A DNA stretch of 13,357 nucleotides, taken from JANYCG01 sp031418395 (GTDB taxonomy: Bacteria > Pseudomonadota > Gammaproteobacteria > Burkholderiales > Burkholderiaceae_C). Location of the stretch: the NCBI GenBank assembly GCA_031418395.1, contig JANOXL010000101.1, positions 1 through 13,357 of the forward strand. Direction: 5' to 3'. The position numbers were made by a program, and so were the translations under genes. This document shows, in pieces, positions 6,594 through 12,684 of the stretch (positions are counted from its first letter, which is position 1; every line of letters starts with the position of its first letter). The notes beneath the pieces are model-generated. The model saw nothing but the letters and a program-made list of their open reading frames with translations, did no database searches and had not been told where the DNA came from.

Positions 6594-7187
6594 TCACATC
6601 ACTTTGAGCGCATTTTGCACTTTGGCAATGAAAGCTTCGCAATCCGCCCGACTCACGTTGTTCATATTGTGCAATTGCAGCCAGGTGGTTTTGCAATTTT
6701 TGGCCATCAAGGCACGCAGGCCGCGCGTAAACAACTTGCGCGCCGGGTCGCCAATCACTTTGAGCCACCACCACGGCGAGCCACCATGGGTGATCACCGT
6801 CAGCCTTTTGATATTCTGCAGGCCCGGCACGGCGACCGCGCCTTTTTCAGGCGGTGGAAGGAACGCTACGCCGGGCAGCCAAACGCGCTCCAACCAGCCT
6901 TTGAGCATGGCCGGTGGGCCATAAAACCAGATGGGGAAGACAAACACCAGGTGCTCGGCCCACTTGAGCGCATCGGTATGCGCTTGCACCCTGGCTTCGA
7001 TCAACCCGGGGTTGGTGAGGTAGGCGGTGCGCTCTTCTTCTGTGAGGATGGGCTGGAAGTTCTCGGCGTAGAGGTCAAAACAACGCAACTCATGGCCGCC
7101 GGACTTCAGCGCCTGCACCGTCGCGCCATAGAGCGCACCACTGAAACTGCTGGGAACAGGGTGGCAGTAGACGACGACGGTTTTCAA
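6594..7187 (-). CDS. NAD(P)H:quinone oxidoreductase-like, flavodoxin fold
   Basis: A 197-residue FMN/FAD-binding reductase of the Flavodoxin_2 / NQO1-KefF-MdaB type, which passes two electrons from NAD(P)H to quinones or similar acceptors. Visible motifs are CHPVPSSFSGAL (8-19, flavin phosphate loop), the strongly conserved VFPIWFYGPPAMLKGWLERVW (102-122; two parts of one motif), and THGG near 152 with an unusual run of three Trp after it. No signal or membrane segment, so cytosolic. The start is TTG at 7187: there is no ATG or GTG nearby, an in-frame stop lies 15 bases upstream (7203-7205), and family members begin M-K-x-V-V-V-Y at this point. It lies 46 bases after the binding-protein gene. 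It could serve as an electron-transfer partner in the pathway or as protection against quinones. Confidence 0.9.
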   Translation of the reverse strand: MKTVVVYCHPVPSSFSGALYGATVQALKSGGHELRCFDLYAENFQPILTEEERTAYLTNPGLIEARVQAHTDALKWAEHLVFVFPIWFYGPPAMLKGWLERVWLPGVAFLPPPEKGAVAVPGLQNIKRLTVITHGGSPWWWLKVIGDPARKLFTRGLRALMAKNCKTTWLQLHNMNNVSRADCEAFIAKVQNALKVM

Positions 7188-7233
7188 ATCAGGGCAGATT
7201 GATCAAAGAGCGCGCGTCGCTGTTTTGCGGCGC

Positions 7234-8256
7234 CTATTTGCCACCGAGTTTCTGTTTGACATCCATGCCGATTTTCTTGTTGACAAACTGGGTTGTGGCC
7301 ACTTTGCTCAAGTCCACGTCGCCCGCTTTGTACAAACCGGCCTTGACCATCTTGTCGTAAAAGTCCTTGATACGCGCGTTGCTCATTGCGCCAATGCCGT
7401 TTTGCAGTGCTTCGCCACTGTCGACAATGCCGAGTTTTTTCATGAGCTCAATGCTGCCCGCAATACCGGCGTCAGTCGCTTCTGGGTTGGCCTTTTTGAT
7501 CAACTCATTGGCGGCTTTGTTGTCGCCGTAAAGGTAGTTGTTCCAGCCGATCAGGGAGGCGTCAACAAACTTCTGAACTACATCGGGTTTGGTTCGCACC
7601 AATTCAGCGCGGGTCTCAATGGTGGTGCTGTAGGTGCTGAAGCCGTTGTCAGCGAGCAAATGCACCACCGGGTCAAACCCGGCCTGCGCCTTGATGCTGA
7701 TGGGCTCGCTGATGCTGAAGCCCTGCTGCACCGATTTTTTGTCCGCAAGGAAAGGCCCGACGTTGAACACGTAGGGCTTGAGTTGTTCGTCTTTGAAGCC
7801 GTGTTCGGCCTTCATCCATTGCCAGAAGCTGAACTGGCCGTCTTTGCTGATAAAGGCGACCGGCGCTTTGGTCACATCAGAAAACTTCTCGTAGCCCTGA
7901 CCGGGGTGCGCAAAAATGGCCTGTGGGTCTTTCTGGAAAATCGCCGCCACCACCGTGGTGGGCACGCCGTTTTTCACGTTGTCAAAACTGAGGAGTAGAT
8001 TGCCTGCCATCAAGAAATCGATTTTGCCCACGGCGAGCAAGGGCCGGTTGTTGGCCTGTGGGCCGCCTTGCTGGATTTCAACGTCCAGGCCCATGCGTTT
8101 GTAGGTGCCATCGGCCACGGCCTGGTAAAAGCCGCCGTGACCGGCTTGGGCCTTCCAGTTGGTGCCAAATACAATTTTTTCTTGGGAAAACGTGCTGGAA
8201 GCCAAGGTTAAAAGGGCTAAAGCAGCTATTGTCTTGGTAGCAAATCGATGGTTCAT
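7234..8256 (-). CDS. NMT1/THI5-type ABC transporter substrate-binding protein
   Basis: A 340-residue periplasmic binding protein of the NMT1/THI5/SsuA-like fold, which delivers a ligand to the permease and ATPase encoded upstream in the same operon. Residues 1-24 form a signal peptide (basic MNHRFATK, hydrophobic IAALALLTLASS, cleavage probably after Ser24). The mature part starts KIVFGTNWKAQAGHGGFYQAV and includes GVPTTVVAAIFQKDP, as usual for transporters of pyrimidines, thiamine precursors, riboflavin-like compounds or sulfonates. The ATG at 8256 is chosen because it gives this signal peptide and has GGAG 7 bases upstream; the longer frame to 8355 overlaps the previous gene's stop and adds a non-secretory extension. 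It is oddly separated from its permease by two enzyme genes. Repeat copy E may overlap the signal-peptide codons. Ligand unknown. Confidence 0.92.
   Translation of the reverse strand: MNHRFATKTIAALALLTLASSTFSQEKIVFGTNWKAQAGHGGFYQAVADGTYKRMGLDVEIQQGGPQANNRPLLAVGKIDFLMAGNLLLSFDNVKNGVPTTVVAAIFQKDPQAIFAHPGQGYEKFSDVTKAPVAFISKDGQFSFWQWMKAEHGFKDEQLKPYVFNVGPFLADKKSVQQGFSISEPISIKAQAGFDPVVHLLADNGFSTYSTTIETRAELVRTKPDVVQKFVDASLIGWNNYLYGDNKAANELIKKANPEATDAGIAGSIELMKKLGIVDSGEALQNGIGAMSNARIKDFYDKMVKAGLYKAGDVDLSKVATTQFVNKKIGMDVKQKLGGK
8179..8241 (-). repeat. possible dispersed element, copy E, in signal-peptide codons
   Basis: On the - strand from 8241: GCTAC-CAAGACA-ATAGC, then TGCTTT, a middle part unlike the other copies, and a GTTTTCCCAAGAAAAA end. 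Head and tail agree with copies A and C (about 29 of 63 positions with A). The stem has one mismatch. It would encode residues 6-26, from ATKTIAALALL to the cleavage site. Similarity to an ordinary signal-peptide coding sequence by chance cannot be excluded. Confidence 0.35.
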
Positions 8257-8341
8257 CGTGGGTCTCCAAATTGAGAAAAGTAAAAATGCAGGCAGGAAAT
8301 CAGATAAACCCAATGGTTGCACAAACCCTGCGACCACTTGC

Positions 8342-9730
8342 CTAGGGTTTTTCATAGGCTGGAAGCCAGCCGCGCGTTTTGCCGGGGTTCATCAAGCCGT
8401 GCGGGTCGGCGATTTTTTTGAAGTCGATCTGCGCCGGGTCAATCTCTTTCATACCGCCGTCTTCAATGGTGTAGACGTGGTTGTCGAACACCATGCAACC
8501 ATCTGTTTCAAATTCGCCGATGATTTCATACAGCCGCGTTTTGTCAAAGAAACTCACCAAAGGCAATCCAAAGGCCACACAGCCACCATATTGGCGGCCA
8601 AACTCATGGTGCATCAGGACTTCATCGCCCCAGCGTGCCATTTGTTTCTTAACCAGGCACACGTCGATCCCCACGCCGGGTGTCCACGCGGCCACGGTTT
8701 GCAGGTTAGTCCAGCTTTTGTCCATTTTCAAGGCCATCAAGGTGGTGTGGTTATAGGCGCATTCGAAGGCTGGAAAGAGGCCTTGGGTTTTGAGTTCAGC
8801 CTCGGTGAAGGCCATCGACTCTGCGCCGCCGTGGCGCGACATCAAGGTGCGCCAAGCGGGCAGGGCAGTGGGGTGAACCATGGAAAAAACGGCGTCTTTG
8901 TTGGCAGGGAAACGTGCACCAAACTCACTTTCGTAATAAGGCGCTATGCGCCGCTCTACTGCCGTGATGAGGAAAGCGTCCACACTCTTGCCAATGGCTT
9001 CGGTTGCTTCGCAGCCAAAACGCAAGGCGTCGCTGTAGCTGTCAAACAGGGCAATGTGATGTACCCAATCAACAGCGGGTTTGAGGCAAAGCGTGAGCGC
9101 CGTGATGATGCCATTGGTGCCGTACGCGTGGTGGACTTTCTGGATGTCCGCATCCAGCAGTTCGATGACGCGGGGTGTTTCTTCCAACGTGACGACGCGA
9201 ATCATCGTGACGTTGCCCGCATCTTTCAAAATGCCGTTGCGCACGCTACCCGCGCCCGCGTAACCGCCGGCGATAAAACCGCCGATGGTGGCCATGTCGC
9301 GCGTGCTGGGGAACATCAAAATCTCTTGACCGCCTTTAACGATGGGGTCGGCCCGCACTGCGCGTTCCAAATCGGCGATCAGGATGCCAGCTTCACAGGT
9401 GACCTGGCCCGACACGATGTTGATGACCCGGTTCAGCGCGGTGATGTCCAAAATCACACCGCCTTCAAGCGGCACACATTGGCCATAGTTGCCAGTGCCG
9501 CCACCGCGCACCGTGATTTTCAATCGGTGTTTGGCGCAGGCGGCGGCGACACGAATCACCTCGGCCTCGGTGCGCGGTTTGACAACGATGTCGCCGGTTT
9601 TGCCATCGAGCTGGGCTTTGAGAATCGGGCTGTACCAGTAGTAGTCGCGTGACTTGTCGGCGACGTAGGCGGCATCCGTTACGCAATCGATGCCAGCGAC
9701 GTCAGATTGAAAGTCTTGCAATGCGCTCAC
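8342..9730 (-). CDS. FAD-binding oxidoreductase, VAO/PCMH family
   Basis: A 462-residue flavoprotein of the vanillyl-alcohol-oxidase/GlcD-like group, which oxidises small alcohols, hydroxy acids or amine-bearing substrates. The N-terminal PCMH FAD domain (about 45-225) shows VVKPRTEAEV, TVRGGGTGNYGQ (73-84) and PSTRDMATIGGFIAGG (141-156). The C-terminal substrate domain ends with the family hallmark DPHGLMNPGKTRGW (about 443-456). No histidine follows the glycine-rich loop in the position used for covalent flavin attachment, so FAD is probably non-covalent. No signal peptide. The start is GTG at 9730, overlapping the deaminase-like gene by 4 bases (GTGA), which implies translational coupling. 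A gap of 85 bases to the binding-protein gene follows, with no convincing promoter in it. Substrate unknown; context suggests a heterocycle or its ring-opened product. Confidence 0.92.
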   Translation of the reverse strand: MSALQDFQSDVAGIDCVTDAAYVADKSRDYYWYSPILKAQLDGKTGDIVVKPRTEAEVIRVAAACAKHRLKITVRGGGTGNYGQCVPLEGGVILDITALNRVINIVSGQVTCEAGILIADLERAVRADPIVKGGQEILMFPSTRDMATIGGFIAGGYAGAGSVRNGILKDAGNVTMIRVVTLEETPRVIELLDADIQKVHHAYGTNGIITALTLCLKPAVDWVHHIALFDSYSDALRFGCEATEAIGKSVDAFLITAVERRIAPYYESEFGARFPANKDAVFSMVHPTALPAWRTLMSRHGGAESMAFTEAELKTQGLFPAFECAYNHTTLMALKMDKSWTNLQTVAAWTPGVGIDVCLVKKQMARWGDEVLMHHEFGRQYGGCVAFGLPLVSFFDKTRLYEIIGEFETDGCMVFDNHVYTIEDGGMKEIDPAQIDFKKIADPHGLMNPGKTRGWLPAYEKP

Positions 9731-11013
9731 GCGGCGGGTTCCAGAAATTCGAGAAATTTTCCTTGGCGGATGACGCGTCGTTTGCGTCCGCCGGGCGTGA
9801 TGAGTTCATAGGCGTCATGGGCGGCCAGAAAGATGAAATCTGCCGGGCAACCGACCGCAACTTTTCCGTCCCAGGGCAGGTCCATGGCCAGAGCCGGGCG
9901 GGTGGAAATGGCTGGCAGCCAGGCATCTGCTGGGCTTAAGTGGCCAACTTGGACACCGAGCGCGAAGGTGTCAAGCAGGTCATAACTGCCGTAGGGGAAG
10001 AACCCGTCGGCCACGTTGTCGGTGGCGATACTGGTGGAAACGTTGAGCGCGGCCGCCTCTTTCAAGCGGGTCAGGCCGCGTTCAAGCGGCGTCTGATCCC
10101 ACGCGCCTTGCAAATACAGATTGGTGCTGGGCAGCGCGACCAGGTGGATGCCGGCCTTCGCGCAAAGCCGCAAGGTTTCTTGCGCGTCGGTGAGGTTTTG
10201 AATTGACAGCGAGCAGGCGTGACTGCAGGTGATCGTGCCCTGGAATGCGGTTTGAATCGCCAACTCGGCGATGGCGCGCAGGCCGCAGGCGTCAGCATCC
10301 AGGCCTTCATCAACGTGGAAGTCCAGGTTCAATCTGTATTGGGCTGCGAGTTCGAACACGCGCTGAAGTTTTTGGTGAAGCTTGTTGTTGCGGTAAACAA
10401 ACGCACCGATCAGCGCTGCTTCGCCATGCTGCGGCTTGCTGCGTTGGTTGACTTGGGCGAGTTGTTGGGCGATGCGTTCGCCGGTGTCTTCGCCTGGCAC
10501 GCCGACTGCGCCCGCTGCGCCTCCTTTTGCGAAATCGTCCAGCGGCGTCAGTGACGCGCATTGCAGCACCACGCGGCCGCGCCAGACATCACGCAGCTTT
10601 TCAAACTCGGCCAGGCTGCGCGGTGCATTCGCCTCGGGCCAGTCCAGGTGGGTGCGTAAGGCGCGTGTGCCCAAACGGTAAGCTTCTTCAATCGACCGCG
10701 CCATGCGCGACAGAATTTCCGCGCCACTCCAGCCCGCGCGGTGCGCAGCCATCAAAGCAATGGCCTTATACAAGTCACCATCGGCAGCGCCGACTTCTTT
10801 CACCACGTAGGTTTTGTCAAGATGGACGTGGATGTCGGCCAGCGCCGAAATCAGCATGCCATTGGCGATCTCTTTTGCTCCCGAAATAGGAGCAACATTC
10901 GATGGTTCTATTTGACCTAGAAGGCCATTGTCTATGCGAACGTCAAACAGGGCGCTGTCTGATGCAAACCCCCGCACGCTGTGCGGAATGGCGATGTTCC
11001 TGAGTTCAATCAC
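9727..11013 (-). CDS. cytosine-deaminase-like (CodA-type) amidohydrolase
   Basis: A 428-residue metal-dependent hydrolase of the amidohydrolase superfamily, CodA branch, acting on a C-N bond of a cyclic amide, amidine or imine. Metal and catalytic positions align with E. coli CodA: HVHLD (His62, His64), RTHLD (120-124), HVDEGLD (His233, Glu236), CSHA (His265) and ATDNV (Asp332). LQGAWD...RGLTRLKE (301-319) is also CodA-like. Two substrate-reading places differ: the residue after the metal Asp is Asn333 where CodA has Asp314, and the CodA Q-E strand with Gln156 is replaced by CASLTPLDD (152-160). Cytosine is therefore doubtful as substrate. The start is GTG at 11013, 26 bases after the permease stop, with no clear ribosome site. 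The 3' end overlaps the oxidase start by 4 bases. Repeat copy D overlaps codons about 25-46. Confidence 0.92.
   Translation of the reverse strand: MIELRNIAIPHSVRGFASDSALFDVRIDNGLLGQIEPSNVAPISGAKEIANGMLISALADIHVHLDKTYVVKEVGAADGDLYKAIALMAAHRAGWSGAEILSRMARSIEEAYRLGTRALRTHLDWPEANAPRSLAEFEKLRDVWRGRVVLQCASLTPLDDFAKGGAAGAVGVPGEDTGERIAQQLAQVNQRSKPQHGEAALIGAFVYRNNKLHQKLQRVFELAAQYRLNLDFHVDEGLDADACGLRAIAELAIQTAFQGTITCSHACSLSIQNLTDAQETLRLCAKAGIHLVALPSTNLYLQGAWDQTPLERGLTRLKEAAALNVSTSIATDNVADGFFPYGSYDLLDTFALGVQVGHLSPADAWLPAISTRPALAMDLPWDGKVAVGCPADFIFLAAHDAYELITPGGRKRRVIRQGKFLEFLEPAA
10877..10939 (+). repeat. dispersed ~63-base element, copy D, in the deaminase-like gene
   Basis: Begins with the perfect hairpin GCTCC-CGAAATA-GGAGC (10877-10893), whose loop resembles that of copy A (ACAAATA), and has GACCTAG at the same offset as copy A. 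About 26 of the first 50 positions agree with A. It runs antisense to the gene and covers codons about 25-46. That stretch still resembles the normal amidohydrolase N-terminal strands, so it is either a well-adapted insertion or a partial coincidence. Confidence 0.45.
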
Positions 11014-11039
11014 GTTTGGGCGCTGTGTCGCAGTGGTTT

Positions 11040-11903
11040 TCAGCGGCTGCTCTTGACTTCACTCTCGTGCCATGAGCCAAGCACCAGTTTGGAGATCAGG
11101 TTAAATACGAGAAAAATCATGATGCCGGTGAGCGACACCAACACCAGCGCGGCAAACATCTTCGGGATTTCGGTGCGAAAACTCGCCTCCAGAATGCGCG
11201 AGGCCAAGCCGGTGTCTTTACCTGCTGCGCCAGCAGTGAATTCGGCCACCACCGCGCCGATGAGGCTCAGGCCGCCGGCGATCTTCAGCCCGGCAATGAA
11301 ATACGGCATGGCCGAGGGAATCAGCAAATGCCGCAGCGTTTGCCAGGGTGTGGCGCGGTACAGCAAGAAGAGGTCGCGCAGGTTGTGATCGGCGCTGCGA
11401 AGGCCCACCACGGTGTTGGAGAGAATGGGGAAAAACGCCACGATCCAGGCGCACAATAACAAGGCGGCGGCAGTGCTGTCGATGAAGATCAAAATCAAAG
11501 GCGCAATCGCCACGATGGGCGTCACCTGCAACACGATGGCGAAGGGGAACAGGCATAACTCCACCCATTTGTTCAATGCAAACAACATGGCCAGTGCGAC
11601 GCCGCCCACCACCGCCAGCACCAGCGCGCCAAAGGTGATTTTCATCGTGTAGACCCAACTTGTCATGAGAGAACCGAGGTTGTCCCACAAGGTTTTGGCG
11701 ATCAGCGTTGGCGCGGGCAAGATGTAGTGGGGAATCTGGTTAATGCGAACTGTTAACTCCCATGTTAACAATGCTGCGAAAAATACGATGAAGGGCAGTA
11801 GTTTTTGAAGAAATTGCCCCTTGGGTCTCGTGGAATGGACGCTATTAGCTATATTAGTAATAGCATTCACGTCTGATGGAATTGGGACTTTTGCCTCAGA
11901 CAT
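11040..11903 (-). CDS. ABC transporter permease, SsuC/TauC-like (BPD_transp_1)
   Basis: A 287-residue inner-membrane permease for the NMT1-type importer. About six hydrophobic segments are visible, near 35-52 (LLPFIVFFAALLTWELTV), 86-110, 117-142, 144-168, 205-230 and 245-270. The cytoplasmic coupling (EAA) loop is ATPWQTLRHLLIPSAMPYF, close to the ATWPQ.F..V..P family pattern, and docks on the ATPase. The ATG at 11903 is chosen because it has GGAG 7 bases upstream and overlaps the ATPase stop by 8 bases; the longer frame to 12020 gives a non-hydrophobic extension fully inside the ATPase gene. The N-terminal tail (residues 14-34) is unusually AT-rich and coincides with repeat copy B. Confidence 0.93.
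   Translation of the reverse strand: MSEAKVPIPSDVNAITNIANSVHSTRPKGQFLQKLLPFIVFFAALLTWELTVRINQIPHYILPAPTLIAKTLWDNLGSLMTSWVYTMKITFGALVLAVVGGVALAMLFALNKWVELCLFPFAIVLQVTPIVAIAPLILIFIDSTAAALLLCAWIVAFFPILSNTVVGLRSADHNLRDLFLLYRATPWQTLRHLLIPSAMPYFIAGLKIAGGLSLIGAVVAEFTAGAAGKDTGLASRILEASFRTEIPKMFAALVLVSLTGIMIFLVFNLISKLVLGSWHESEVKSSR
11802..11864 (-). repeat. dispersed ~63-base element, copy B, in the permease N-terminal tail
   Basis: On the - strand from 11864: perfect hairpin GCTAT-TACTAAT-ATAGC (11864-11848), then a tail with CCACGAGACC and an end TTTCTTCAAAAA. About 38 of 63 positions match intergenic copy A without gaps. Same direction as the gene; it encodes residues 14-34, between the start and the first membrane segment. 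This is the clearest case of the element sitting inside a reading frame. Confidence 0.58.
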
Positions 11904-12684
11904 GGTGTTCTCCGGCTTGCTGCAAGGCCTGTGAGACCTGCACGCACCACTGCGCGTAACGCTCGGTGGTGCGAAAGGCGTCGCTGCGCGGGTAGGGCTC
12001 GTCGATGCGCAGGTCGGCAATCACACGGCCGGGGCGCGCCGCCATCACGACGATGCGGTTGCTCAAATACACACTCTCATACACGCTGTGGGTGACAAAA
12101 ATAGTGGTGAACTGCTGCGCTGTCCACAAGGCAAGCGTGTCGTTGTTCAGTTTAAAGCGCGTCATCTCGTCCAAGGCGGCGAAGGGTTCGTCCATCAGCA
12201 GCAGGCGCGGCTCGGTAATCATGGCACGGGCGATGGAGACGCGCATCTTCATGCCGCCGGATAACTCTCGCGGGTAGACCTGGGCGAACTGGCTCAAGCC
12301 GACCTTGGCCAGTATCGCGTCGATTTGCGCTTTAACTTTGTCGCGCGACACGCCTTTGAGTTTGAGCGGAAGCCAGACGTTGTCAAAAACCTTGGCCCAG
12401 GGCATCAACGTCGGCTCCTGGAAGACGAAGGAGATGTGGTTGGCGTGGTCAGTGGGTTGCTTGTTTTGCGTGTTGTCATTCCACTGGATGCGCCCGCTGG
12501 AGACTTCAAGAAGCCCGGCAATCATCTTCAGCGCCGTGCTTTTTCCGCAGCCGGAAGGGCCGAGAAAACTGACGAATTCGCGCTCGCCAATGGCCAGGTT
12601 GACACCTTGCAGCGCCAAGGTACCGTTGTCGTAGCGTTTTTCGACGTTTTGCAGCGTCAGCAAGGTCGGGGCAGGCGGGCTCAT
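11896..12684 (-). CDS. ABC transporter ATP-binding protein, SsuB/TauB-like
   Basis: A 262-residue ATPase of the nitrate/sulfonate/pyrimidine importer group, powering uptake by the neighbouring permease. All motifs are intact: Walker A GPSGCGKS (42-49), Q-loop Gln89 in FVFQEPTLMPW, signature LSGGMKMR (141-148), Walker B LLLMDEPFAALD (161-172) and switch His199 in FVTHS. Start ATG at 12684 overlaps the creatininase-like stop as ATGA, and the 3' end overlaps the permease start by 8 bases, so the three genes are tightly coupled. No separate ribosome site is seen before the start, in keeping with coupling. The 'MPW' after the Q-loop is common in this subgroup. The transported compound cannot be read from the ATPase. 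Confidence 0.95.
   Translation of the reverse strand: MSPPAPTLLTLQNVEKRYDNGTLALQGVNLAIGEREFVSFLGPSGCGKSTALKMIAGLLEVSSGRIQWNDNTQNKQPTDHANHISFVFQEPTLMPWAKVFDNVWLPLKLKGVSRDKVKAQIDAILAKVGLSQFAQVYPRELSGGMKMRVSIARAMITEPRLLLMDEPFAALDEMTRFKLNNDTLALWTAQQFTTIFVTHSVYESVYLSNRIVVMAARPGRVIADLRIDEPYPRSDAFRTTERYAQWCVQVSQALQQAGEHHV

Noticed and set aside
6028..7202. 298- and 214-residue + strand ORFs
   Set aside because: They run antisense across the Rid and quinone reductase genes, whose protein motifs are unmistakable.
8342..8362. GCCTA/TAGGC hairpin at the oxidase stop codon as another repeat copy or terminator
   Set aside because: Its loop is 10 bases, not 7, the tail blocks are absent, and no T-run follows on the - strand.
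8159..9652. 497-residue + strand ORF
   Set aside because: Long, but antisense to the oxidase and the end of the binding-protein gene, both with strong family motifs. No ribosome site and no recognisable domain.
11904..12020. Upstream start of the permease at 12020
   Set aside because: It would add 39 residues entirely overlapping the ATPase gene; the ATG at 11903 has a ribosome site and the normal coupled overlap.
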